Shown here in pieces: positions 49,401-62,000 of a stretch of DNA of 64,000 bases. Both the position numbers and the translations under genes were made by a program. The stretch spans positions 31,718,283 through 31,782,282 of the forward strand of contig OU612066.1 of NCBI GenBank assembly GCA_914767715.1. The letters run 5' to 3'. Within the stretch, counting starts at the first letter, position 1; each line of letters opens with the position of its first letter. The notes under the pieces were generated by a model. It was not told the origin of the DNA and did not search any database. It saw only the letters and a list, made by a program, of their open reading frames with translations. This stretch comes from Membranipora membranacea. Lineage: Eukaryota > Bryozoa > Gymnolaemata > Cheilostomatida > Membraniporidae.

Positions 49401-52400
49401 TTGAGTCTATTATTTGACTTGTACAATTGTTCAGCACTGCTATGGAGATGAAATAGGGTGTGAGAATTGTTATCAGGAGGTTACATCTAGCCTCCCCCGT
49501 ATCTCTCCTGTCAGAGTGAGCTGGATTTGGATTGTTGACAATGAAAAGATAAGAGGCATTCCTAAAAATACCACCTGGGAATTCCTATGCCAATCTAAGT
49601 CAGTGAAGAACAAATTTGATATAAAATGACAACATGGATGAAATGTAACACTTGTTGTTTGCACAAAAAAGATACAATAGTCCTCATTAGAAGGCAATGA
49701 ACTGTCAAAAGGTGTGCGAGGTCAACATATTGACCAGTACACCAATATGTCATTGATACGTGAGGCTCCCATAAAGTTTGAACCTAAATATCTCTGTATC
49801 TTTTGCTCCATCTTCTAAAGAGTACACACACCTCCCCTGACTCATAGTGTGGGTGCAGTGTCTTCCCCGCATCGTAAGAAGACCCTGGACCTGACGTCAT
49901 CAGCAAAGAGTTCAAAAAAGGAACATCCCAACACGCCTGAACCTATTACCCTGGGGCTAATATTTAACCTTGATCTCTGAGAATGTGATCAGAAAAATTG
50001 TGTACAAAATAAAAACTTCTTGTTCGGTATCAGCTGATTGTGGATTATGATTTGTATCAGGTTAAACTTTGAATCTTTGGCACACGTTCAAATTGCGAGT
50101 AGCATTAAAAACCATGAATCCGTGAGATATTGCACCGAAATAGTGTTGAACGAATTTTCAATGATTGGAAACAGAGTTTTATTTTTGTAAATTTCACCAC
50201 GGCAGCTTGAGGCTATTATGTTTTGCAATCTCGAGTAAACAAAATTATGCATTTCTTTCATTCCAATGATTGCTCTATGACGTTTCTGATTGGTATGGAA
50301 AGCTTAAAGCGCGAAGCATGCTGCCAAGTTTGATGCCGCAAAGGCATTTGCACCCAACTTGCCAATTTTGTACAGGTACACATTCACACATGTGACCTTT
50401 TATTTATCATTCCAGCTCTTAGAGGTGGGCCTGCAGTCGACCAGGATTATGCAGCACTGGGGCTCTCTCGAATTCTCGACATTTGTAATGATCCCATTTA
50501 TCCCTAGAGATTGAAACTTGAACTCTTTGTGATGTCTTGTGAAAAGCGCTAATAAGGGGGGTGCTGGCTATGTGAAAAACAAGTGAGCATGAATCATAAC
50601 TCAACATGTGTGGTCCATGTGAAGTACTGAGTACAGGTCACCTATCATACAAATATTGTTTTGTTTCACTGTCATAGAGCTGATAATTATCTCTTTGATA
50701 GTTGAGTAACAGAGACAGAGGTGACTAATTTCAACCATTAATAGCCTATTGTCACACTGGGGAAGCTTTAAATTACACGAGCAGACAATGCCTACTGTTA
50801 CAATTACACTTAAAGTGTGTCAAACTCAGCTTTTGGACTACCTGTGCCCTTGATTTGTGACAGCTGCAAACTGCTGCCATAAAATTTTATGTTACAAAAA
50901 CAGACCACTACACTTCCTATTTTTTCAGCCTCATTGTCTTTGGAGGTTTTGCAATTTCTGATTTCATAGACCGAGGGGTTAATTAGAACAAACACAACCT
51001 TTGGTAGACCAGCTAACCCTTATAACCAAAACATAATTCATTTTTTGGGCTGTGACCTGGATTACAGCATCATCTTCAGCAAAATCTAGGTTCAGTTCAG
51101 TCTGACTTTATACATCCTTTGTGATTTGTATTCTGAGCAAGATGGGGCTGGTTGGCTAGTCCGAGGTAAAATCTTAGGTAGATTCTGCAATTAGAGTTAC
51201 ACGTTTATGTAAATGCTACTGATGCACTATTCTTTTTGAGCCTTCCTTGCTCGAATATTATGAAGAGTTAAATTAATTTTTCTCTGAAAAGTTGTCGAAT
51301 AAATCTTACCAGACATCCGAGAGCGAGGTAAAGAGGCTGAGCTCCGCCGGTCATACCGAGCTTAGAGGCACACCACTGTCCCTTTTGTATAGTCACGTAG
51401 TTTGTGTGTTTGAGTCTATCATATGGTACAAACTCGATACACGTATGTCTCTTCCAGTGTGTCATCGCTTTCTCTATACGATACCTGGCATCTCTCGAGA
51501 TGGAATCTAAAATAGTAATGCATCGTTATCAGGCGATGTATGGGAATGCAACGTGTTATTTAACTTAGACCAAGTTTGGACCATTTGCCTGAAATTTGGA
51601 GTTGCTCCTGATCGACTAGTCATGCTGCTGGTCATGCGTCGTGATCAGTGGAAGGGAGCAACTGATATGCAGGCAATTGGATTAAACTGTATCTATCTTT
51701 AACTAGAGCCTCTGGCAGCAGCTCCCATACTGCTGTCGTTTAGTTTTCCATTCATAGCATTGACTTGACGTAAACCTCGCTGAAGCTGCGAATAGTTGTA
51801 GAGAGTGTGTACAAAAAGGATATCATGTCCTTATAGTCAATGGAATGAACTCATCCCCTCAGAAGCAGAAATTTTTCCCAGGCAATAGATTGCTTGTAAA
51901 CATAACACGCTGAGATACAGCTATATTTGCCGATAAATGGAAAAGTCATAGACTTCATTGTTTTGGTCACACAAACAACTTTCTCTAAATTACCGCAATA
52001 GTGAGCATATCAAATAGATGATGTATTTTGACAACACTCTAAACTGAAACTTGTTTTGTACTCAAAGTATTTTTAGAGAAAGTGATAGCTATATCAAGTT
52101 AAACCACAAACAAGCTACAAGGGGCTTAGCACATTCACCTCAAACATCGCATATGCTCAGGGCCACAGATTTACAATAAGCCTGTCGATTTTGGCAAAAA
52201 GTCTAACAATCATAGCAAAAGTGTCAATTTTATCAAACGAGGCATCATTTCAACATTGTTGTTTTAAACAGACTGAACTTTTGTGCTAAATGTTTTCTAT
52301 TTTGGTAATTACAAAGAGATCGGTATCACCAATGAACTGCCTCTCATTGGTATCACATTATCGAACAGTCTGTGCTATGTGTCATCGTGGTGGCAGTGTT

Positions 52401-54501
52401 TAAGTATCCGTGCAGCTCAACAAAACTTTGTGGCTCGCAATGTCTAGCTATTTGCATTTAAAACATTCCTGCATATTAAAGGGTAGCTAAATGTATATTG
52501 GTCAATTCATTTTTTTAAATGTAATCTCGCAAAAAGCACAAGCGCATGGATTTGCAGGGGATACCTGTAGTTAGGGAAATAAACTATCTATTCAAGTGCA
52601 GTGTTTGGAATTGCCTTTCCTTACCTACGCTACTGTGAATTTCATAGGGTACCACAGCTCCTGGCCAGTGATAGATTGAGTGTCTCACAGCTTTGCGCTT
52701 GTTCCTCCGATGCCCTCTCTGCCTTAATCGCCTGGCAGTGTCATGTTCTGAGCCGAATGTTCTCACAGTGCTGAATTGGTCGTTGTCCAGGATTAGATCA
52801 TACTCGACCACATGGTTTTGTCTGGCCTCTGCAGGTGGCAGGAGGAGAGATTCTAGCTTGACTGGTTCGTCATCTGATGACAGGTCTCTTTTTGATCTAC
52901 GACCAGCTTCTAGACAAGACAACAATGACAAGTTAAGATTTAACGTACTTCAGAATCAAAGTATCAAAGGCCGGAAGAAACAGACTGCAGGCCTGGAGTG
53001 TGACACATCCAGGTAATATTATATAAGATTAGTGGGAGCAGATGGTGCAAGCAGGTACAGAGTCCAGCTGCTTTTGAAAATTAAATCAACAAGAGGGGAT
53101 ATACCAGTCTGTCAAATATAGCAATGAGTTCAGCCCATAGACTCAAAATTAATCAAATTATTGTTATTGAGTCTTTGGTTGAGTCTTTGGCAGCAGCATA
53201 TTATCACAGAGTAAGGATATATCCTTACTCTGTGATATTATATTATAGACCCTGGCTGAAGTGACCGAGATATTTGACATAACAGGGAGGTGACTGATCT
53301 TTACTTACTTTCATACGCTTTCTTTGCTGTTTCTATTATGAGCCTGCCACTAGATCTATGTGCCTAGAACGAGAACAGATATGTGTCTACATTAATAAAA
53401 GAGCAGACATAATGGCAATGTGTGTGGCCATAGAAACCTGGCTACATGCTAATAAATCCAACAAAATATTTGTCTCGGCATCAATTCAATTGATACACTT
53501 AGCATTTGATACAGATTATAGGTATGCCTATTTGACAGCTGTGGTCTTTTGAAGATAATTTCCATTAGCTGTAAACTGGACCCTCAAAAGATCTCTATCA
53601 CTTTCGAAATGCTAATGGGCAGTGAAATGCAGTGGCATAAAAAAACCACAATTTTTTGTATTTCAATCAGCATTCCTGATTTGAATGGAAATTGCTAAGG
53701 GAGAAAATTGATGACAATAATAGATACGGGTCTAAGGCAGCTGGCACCTTGAGCCTCAATCCAACAATAGCAAAAAATTGATTCTCCTTTTCACATCCAT
53801 TCATGAGCATGCCAACTTCTACTATCATGTCAAAGTCAATAGGGCAACAGGAAGGTATTTTTTAATGACCTCGGCAAATATTTGCCAATGTGCTTAGGAA
53901 TCTAGTGGATGTGCTTAGCGATGGGCTGCGTTGCCATGTTCGTGCCTGGGATATGGGAAATACAAGATTTTCAGTAGCTCCGAAGAATTGTGGTTAACCT
54001 GTGGGAATCTAAGCAAATGAATGAACACATGATTTCCAGGCAAACATCTTGGGAACTTCTTAAAAACAATATGAAAAGTACAAAAAGCACTGAATGTTGA
54101 TAGAAACTCTTACATCTAAAACAAGATATAAATTGATAAACACACTGACACGTACTAATGGTTGATCAAACTCCCTTTTTACGCAGCTGATTAAAGAAGT
54201 TGTCCTCTCAAAAGAACCCTGTATGTATCCCCCGTAGAGTAATTTTATACAGCTAGCTCTATGGAATGCACTCAAAAACAGTTTATTGTGCACATGTTGG
54301 TTTGAATTTTGTTTAAATTTAGAGTTTGAATAGTATATTGAGCAACCTGATAAGAAATCCCTAACGATATAAACAAGGGCAATAACTGTGACAGAAATCC
54401 ACCACAGAACATTGAAGTAGGTAACTTACATTAGATGTATAGAGTAGTTGATATAGCACCACTAATATTGCTGTGACTTGTAAGAGACGACATTGCACCA
54501 T
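46457..54501 (-). CDS. Secreted astacin metalloprotease with EGF-like, PAN/apple and C-type-lectin-like modules
   Basis: Zinc endopeptidase of the M12A family, predicted extracellular. Ten exons: 54430-54501, 53309-53363, 52625-52909, 51310-51506, 49292-49377, 48797-49023, 48056-48235, 47351-47632, 46937-47127, 46457-46696, in phase, 604 residues. Residues 1 to about 24 are a signal peptide ([12 protein letters not shown]). The propeptide ends in a furin-type RRNKR at about 110-114. The catalytic domain is about 115-307: [11 protein letters not shown], zinc motif [13 protein letters not shown] (His 210, 214, 220), Met-turn SIMHY with its Tyr, then [15 protein letters not shown]. An EGF-like Cys cluster follows (about 312-345, [13 protein letters not shown]), then a Thr-rich linker, a PAN/apple-like domain (about 368-450) and a C-type-lectin-like domain (about 485-604, [15 protein letters not shown] to GFICQL). 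No CUB domain is seen, and I see no FxGD aspartate-switch in the propeptide. Substrate unknown. Confidence 0.93.
49292..49377 (-). other. Astacin zinc-binding exon
   Basis: It encodes [26 protein letters not shown], containing the full HExxHxxGxxH zinc motif with catalytic Glu 211. The Trp two residues before the third His stands where most astacins have Phe. The exon enters in phase 0 and exits in phase 2. Confidence 0.93.
49378..51309 (-). other. Astacin intron
   Basis: Intron of 1.9 kb between the two catalytic exons. Chance ORFs only; no gene or repeat recognised. Confidence 0.65.
51568..51689. mobile_element. MITE-like short inverted-repeat element, copy 4 (longest)
   Basis: About 122 bp in an astacin intron. 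The left part gaccaagtttggaccatttg continues to gcctg and gagttgctcc; the right part is ggagcaactgatatgcaggc followed by aattggattaaact. So gagttgctcc/ggagcaact and the outer ends form inverted repeats. No coding capacity. Confidence 0.6.
53202..53237. repeat. Perfect 36-bp palindrome, copy 2
   Basis: The half site tatcacagagtaaggata is followed immediately by its exact reverse complement. It is in an astacin intron (52910-53308) and contains the whole 30-bp palindrome of 17070-17099. Confidence 0.92.
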
Positions 54502-56048
54502 TTTGATGAGAATACTGATATATTTCTGAGGTGATGAGATTCTGTAGTGTATAGAGGAGGTAAGCTAGAGCTTTTATACTTTGGTTCTTCTTATCCTTCG
54601 GTTAGATCAGGAAATATTGTTGATGACTTTGTTTGACGTGATGTAGCACAAAATATTTGTTTTACTGTCAGTTACAAAATACAAGTGTCAGGTAAAATTT
54701 TTGATAAGACAGTCAAGTGTTATGTTATGCAGTTACAAGCACTTGCTGTGAGATGTCGCAGTGTGCTTTGCAGTTGGTATTATGTCCATGCAACATTGGT
54801 GAAGTGCTTTTATAAGAGCAAAAAACACGTGGTTTTATATATTTCATAGGCATACAAGGTGCTTCACATACTATCTGAATGATGTGCTTGTCCTAGCTTA
54901 TTCATAACTGCGATACTGCATCAACATGACCATCGGTGAACTACGCAACTACAGTCAAAGCCTTGTAATATGTACATAAACCCAACTCGTTTAACTCATT
55001 GCATGAGGAAGCATATCCTATTTGCTTGTTTATTCCAGGTGTTCGCTGTCAGGTCTTGATAGCAAACTTGCACTTGTTGATCCTGGAAGGAATATTTTGC
55101 TCAAAAACTGATCATAACTTTGTACTGCTGTGTGTGTACTTATAATTGGAAACATGAGGTCAGGAGCCTTGAACCAAAATATCTCCGTCAAGTAGCCTGT
55201 GAACTCAGAATACATGCGCTTCTTTGTATCAGAGATACTGACAATCCGCAAAGTTTTCGGATAACAGTCTTAGAAAAAGATATCCGTGAAATGGTATGTT
55301 GTGGTATTTGTTTACAAAATAATTACATAATTGAAACAAACGGATCTTTGATTTGTAGTGAGCGTAACCTCACATGGTACCTGATGTGAACTACAGATAA
55401 CAAAAAATTTACTCATGACTTGACGCAGATATATAATGTTTCAAGTAATTATATTTTTATTGAAAACTAGTGTTCTAAATAAAGGCACTCCTTAAGCGAA
55501 TAGTCAGCGAAAAGGAATGCGGGAAAACAAGTACAACCATGCATTGCGTGCCAAAGGTGAAGTAACTCCTGACGCCCACACAAACGCTCTATTAATAAAA
55601 ATACACGAAGTCAAATCAGCTGATTCAATGGCGTAACAGTAGCGTGGAAGACAAGAACAAACATACAGGAACTGCCTTTTCCTGCAATAAAAATTATGCA
55701 GGTATTGAAAGAAACCGACATCCAAAAACGTTCTACTTGAATCGAAATACCACAGGAGATCATGATTGTACATATTCGCTTGAGTCACAACTATGAAACT
55801 AATAACTAATTAGTTTTGGTTAGTAAATAAACACAGGCAGGAAATTAGTAAAAAACTTAGCTTATCTTATTATCCAAACTGGAAGCTGCATTAGTAAAGG
55901 TGGACATAGAAACTCAGATATTAGAAGGATTTGGTTCTACGACTAGCTGTCATGAACCTATGCCACTTTAGGCATCTCCGATCTACACATGGAAAAAAAA
56001 ATGAAATGTTTTGGCTGGTTTTTTTCACCCATCACTTCTTTTCTCCTT
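54502..56048. other. Spacer between astacin and uridine phosphorylase genes
   Basis: About 1.5 kb holding the astacin promoter side and the uridine phosphorylase 3' UTR (possible minus-strand poly(A) signal TTTATT near 55456). The plus ORF at 55120-55389 (89 codons) and minus ORF at 55504-55788 show no family resemblance. Confidence 0.5.
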
Positions 56049-59000
56049 CTATGTTGACTTGCTGAGCTGGCTGTCAATGAACCTAGCCAATAATCGGACA
56101 GGTCTCATCTCCCAAGCCTTCATAGTGGGCTTATCGGCTTTTATCTGATCGTCGATAAGTCTGTTCAGTAGAGTTACGCACACCACGGCAGCTGAAATAA
56201 AACAATGCGAGAATATGTAATGATCATTTTTTCTGTTATAAAAAAGATTGCAGTAACCAGTATATAGTATAGTGTTTAAGGATACAGTATACAGTTTTGT
56301 AAGCAAAAAATCGGCAAAACTGAGCATTGTCATAAAATAATGAAATAAATTATGTAATACAATTCACAGGGTGTCAGCGTGGCGTGTATCGCCTGAAGTC
56401 ACCCTTTGAGTCACTTGTACACACATTCCAAAACATAATTAGTTCCAGACATTTTGGGGCATCGGTTGTTTTTATTTACGAGATAAACAATGTTACAACA
56501 TTGCAGTGGCAGCCACGGAGTCAATAACCTGAATCATATAAATTATATTATTTTAAATCTATAAACTTCTTTATATTGAGAGAGTAACCGCTTTGAAGAG
56601 CATCCCCGGACACATATCAAAACAACAAGCAAACAAAATCAGAGGACATCGAATCATAACCCAACAGGAAGCTCTCTTTTTTAAGCACCGTAATTTTGTG
56701 CAACAGTGACTTTGAATAGATACACACGGCGAGGGTAGCTTATTGGCGAGGGCAGCATCGAAGCGATGAAATTCCGCGTAGTCACGAAGTGACTTATCAA
56801 AACAGAGAACTTGTTTCACACCATAAAGCCGTCATTGTAGTGTTTGACAAGATGTTACATGATGCAATTCTGTCAACAAAACAAGAAATAAAATATCTTT
56901 TGTGTGGGGTGGCAGTAAAAATAACTCTTAACTGAACTGCTGCCAAAAACTGAGTATATGGTCACCATACACTTAAGCTGACGCATCGCTAAAACATCTT
57001 ATTACGCTGCGTAGATTTCTACATGACAACATGACTCAGTTATTAGCTGTTATAAAAGGGTAGGCTCGTAGTTCTAGGGGAGGCAGGGAGGCAATGCATT
57101 CCCTAGAATTTTAAAAAGAGTGGTTTAAAAATGCAATAATTGAATACTCCATGTCGAAGCTCATTTGGGACATCCATTCTACCATTTATATACCTCAACT
57201 TCTTGGGAGGCTGGTGTTACATCACGCAATGAAGTATTATCGTCTCCCCTACCACATTTCCAAAACTACGGCTCTGAAGGGTAGTGACAATTCTAAAAAA
57301 GTCATCGCCTCTCTAATATTACGAACTAAGTTTATTTAAGCTAATTGATGCTGACAGGGTATTGTTGCTGCTATTGTAATACATGTGCATATGATATATA
57401 TGTTTATGGGCCGGCATCATGTCAAAATTAACAACTTATACCAAAGGCCCCACCTTTTTGAGGAATTCAACTTCCACCCTACAGTGGAATCAATTTTCTG
57501 TAGTGGTGTATAGTATGTACTGTATTGTACGTGATAGAGAATTAATAACTACGATCAAATCTACAGCAAGGATGATTGTCTAACAAAACTCTACATGTCA
57601 AAGCAGTATTCTAGCTTATAACTTCAAACATTCCATACCAAAGTTATGGGATGGTTTAAGGTGTAATTGTTTGTGACTACAGTGTGGAGGTATGAAACAT
57701 GCTGGCTTTGTAGTGCTCTAGGAGAAACCCCCTTTGGACTGAGCTTCGTTTTCTTGCACTACACTAAGTGAATTATCTCTTCTTTTAATCAAAGCACAGT
57801 TGTCCGATAGAAGCACTGGTCAACTGGTAATTTTAAATTAAAACGCATATTTGACTTAATTCAATAAATGCAAAGTTTTAAATAGCATCATGTGTGAAAA
57901 TAGAAACTGGATAGGAAGTCAATAAGTTAACACACCATTCATTAGCCCATTTATAATCTAAGCTTTTTTTAAACCATACGAGATGATTCTCCTAAATAAA
58001 AAAACTGAATGAAAAGAGGTGCATTATACGTCTCGATGCCAAGGATCAGCACAGATTTAACAAATAAACACATACAAAGACCTACAGACAAAACTGAATC
58101 ATCCTCAAGAAGATGAGAGTAAGTGCACTGGTATCTAACGATTGTACTCAAAGGCTACTGGGTGAACCTACCGGACACACAAATTACTTCAAAATGTAAA
58201 TAACACAGCATTCCTGCTCAGCTTCATCTTCAATTCCCAGTCCTAGCCCAAGTCGAGTAAAGTGAGATGGCCTATATGGATAAACAACACTTAACCCTAA
58301 GCTGGCCTCCTGGTTTGGAGAAACATGTTCATATTTAAAACTATGGTTAGAAAATTTGACTATTTACTACACGCAAAAAGACCTCCCCCACATCAAAAAA
58401 CGATATCACATTGGCTGTCCAAGTAACCGCCCCTGATTTTTTAATTTTATCTTTCAAATTTCCACACACTGCAGTGACATGAGCCATGAAACTTGATACT
58501 GTTTACTGGTCAGCCCATGGTCATACATAATTATGCAATCACATATAAGCTACTAATTGTTTCCTATAAATTTAATTGAATTACCTTTTAATTACAGTTG
58601 AGATATTGGGTAGTAAGAGTGTGTGTTGCCAGGAGAAAAAACAGCTATGGCTACAAAATATTGTTTCTTCATCTATATTTACGGGGCAAAAAATTCATTG
58701 ATGTCACAGTATGTCAGTATTATATCGACAGCGTTTCTCATACCCATTGCACATTGGATTAAAACACTGAAACATCAGAACAAGAGTAAGGATATGGCAG
58801 ATATGATATGATCAGAATATGGCAGGGAGCTGTTGAGCGAAACGGAGCTAGGGTATGTGCCAATTTGCAGAAAGTTCTCTCTGCTTTATTCCATTAGATA
58901 TGACATGGAGTGCCTCTTCAGTATACTATAGTGCTCGCCAGGTCCCTGTCTGCTTTAAAATGACAGTTTTAGTTCCTTGAAGATTTGATTAGGCTCGAGT

Positions 59001-62000
59001 ATCCCAGAATTAGTCTGATTAGCATATTAGCAGGCATAACAAGACGAACCTAATTTAGCCACATGGTTCCGGGCACCTTTAGGAACCTCGAAATTAAGTA
59101 GACTCTTGGACTAACATGCTTTTCACTATTTTGTCAGGTCAAGAAAGCATCCAAAATAACAGTGCCGTTACAGGACCTTTCAGCTGCACATTAGAGGTGT
59201 TTAATGCGAAACGTTGCAATATCTTCACCGTTGCAACTGGACTTTAAAATACTCCATTTGTGAGATTGAAAATCGTCAGTCCTAATTCTCTAGTAAGGTC
59301 GAATGCTTGCAGCAAAAGCCTTCCTTTATCCTAGTTATAGATCTTGAGCCACCTGCATGAGCATTAATGAGGACCTAATTTCTCAATTAAAACAAGAAGA
59401 AAGAACCGTTGAACTTCTGGTTATTTCAGTATTTCAGGTGCGATATTAGAACCTTCTCTGTTACAGCTATCCACACTTCCTATTGCTCTGTATAAACCTG
59501 CACAGTGGGTCAACTTATTATAGTGTGAGATGAAGGCTATCTCTAGTTCACACAACTTCTTTCACCCAGATATATACATATTCATAAGTCACTATACCAG
59601 TGCACTATTCATTTCATTCATGAGGAAACACCATCGAAAGCAATGTCCAGAAATCATTACTGCATGGATAGTTAGCTAGTTTCTGATGAGATCTGGTAGC
59701 AGTTTCAGATGCTGCTATCTTACACCGAATAATAAACAAAATTCACCATTGACACTAATAATACTTCAATATAAATTATAGAATAATAATGCAAGAATAA
59801 TCTCAATCAAATCTTTTATAAATGTGTGTTACAGCTAGCGCTCATTAGGGTTTTTGGTTAAAGCTCAAACTTGTTTGGATGGTAGTCTGTCTCAGTTCTG
59901 TTGTATCATATGTATGCATCTGAGCACTAACGCACAGAATTTTGAGAACTACGGCACTAGACTAGTCATTGCATTTTGGGTATTGGCACTCATCAGTCTG
60001 AGCAATTAGACCCTGTAGTCTGAGCACTGAGACCCTGTAGTCTGATCACACTCTGACTTATGTCCCGGTTTGACCTTTAAGCTGACAGAGAAATTAAAAC
60101 AAAATAACGAACCTCTAAGTTTGACATGGTGAGTGAAGGCTGCGAATGCGTTACATTCCATCTCGATATTCTTGACTCCCTCTTCGTGCAGCCTCTTAAC
60201 AAAATCTCTTTTGTCCTGTTCAGTATAACCACATATGGCACCGTCAGTTCTGGCCTGACCTACAATTATATCAGCCAATAAGAAATCAGCGAATAAGGAG
60301 GATAACTTCAGCAGGTTATATCAGTCGCATTTATATAATGATCGGGAATTTTATTGCACTTTTGAGTAGAACCACAGAAATGGATTTCTGTGGTGACTTG
60401 AGGGTAGTCAATCTAAGACCACTGGGATTTCCATTATTTTATACTGGAAATCCCAGTGAGTGGTGAGATAAGGTTAATGAAGTTTGGTTGAATTCTCTCT
60501 GGGAATTCCAAACGTTGCTGATATGCCCTATGAAAAAGTATTAGGTTATCGGAAATTGAGTAATGTTCAGTAATTTCCATTTCAATCGAAATTTGTTTTA
60601 ACCATCTCATTCAAGGTGAAATTTTTTTGAGAATTACAGCTTTGTAGAGCAAAAATCTCATTCATGCGTTATGACATTGGAAAGAGGGTTTCGAAGGTTA
60701 CTCAACCTTGGAGTGAATAACTCTACAAAAATTCTGATTAATCAAAACAACTGTATGAAAGCAATCATGAAGATAAAAAAATGCCGGTGATCTAAAAGAA
60801 TGATAATAATTGTTCAGCGAATCAATAGGAATGTTGCCTAGTGTACTAACTCGGACAGCAGAATTATATAATATAAAGGTTGGTGTCATTATTTCAAGTG
60901 CAGTATGTACACACAGACGCCTGATATAATAGCGTAGTAAACAACTAAAATTTCAATCGAAACTTGATGCTTACGCTCCTAAACCATCCAGGCAATCATC
61001 AAAACTGGTTTGCTTAAAACATTGTTTCCTTATTGGTTTGAGCAAATTGATTTTTGTCTGATATTGTTTTGATAGCACAAGTCGGACAGGAATAGGATAC
61101 AATTTCGATTAGGCGGCAGGAATTCTTACAGGATATAGCTTATCATGACGCTTTGAGGGTGACAGGAATCAATTTTCACGTTTTTAAATCTACAATAAAC
61201 ATAACATCTCTTAACTCTTGTCCTTTAGAAAAAAAAGTATACTCGCTGGGCAATATGTAATAAAATTGCATGTAGCATAGATGTATGTTACTAGTTTATG
61301 TGCTCAAACTTTGCCAGGGTTGATGGTTGTAGCATTTCATTATCAACCACATTCCCATCAACCCTGGCAAAGTGCGAGCACTTCAACTCAGATGTTTCGA
61401 GAGTTTGACAGTTGGCTTTCCTGTGTTCTCTATATGTCTAAGTTTGAGCTCCTCATTTGTTCAGAAAGCCCAAGCAAGGGAAGCACAAAAGCAACAAAAT
61501 AAATTCCCCAAGCCTGAGATAAAAACTCCTCAAACAATGTAATGTTCACTTTCTTTACCTTCATAGAAATCATTAGCACACATAGTTTTGCCTGTTACAA
61601 CATTGAATTCTCCCGTCGCTGGATGGCACTGCTCGAGCTCCTCAACTAATTCCTGATCTAGCACAGCTGGTTTGATTGTCCGCTCACCCAGTATAAACTA
61701 TAAGATATCGGGAAAACATAGCAAATGTAAACAACTCCTAGCACATCACTTTAACGATGATAATAGTATCTGTCTATGAATATTTTATGAAGTTGTCCCA
61801 TTTGCATACATGGGAGGACAACTATATGATGTTGATGTGATATTTGAGGGGAGTGAAACTAGGGAGGGTGGGAATTGTCCAAAATTGACTGGTGAGACCA
61901 GACCGCCTCTGTGACTAGGGGGTTTGACCAAAATTTAGTTGAACATTTATTCTCACGAATATAGACAACTGATTTCAAACAAATCATGAATTATATTTTA

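Noticed and set aside
55120-55788. Two ORFs of 89 and 94 codons between astacin and uridine phosphorylase
   Set aside because: No homology, no splice context, and length expected by chance in AT-rich DNA.
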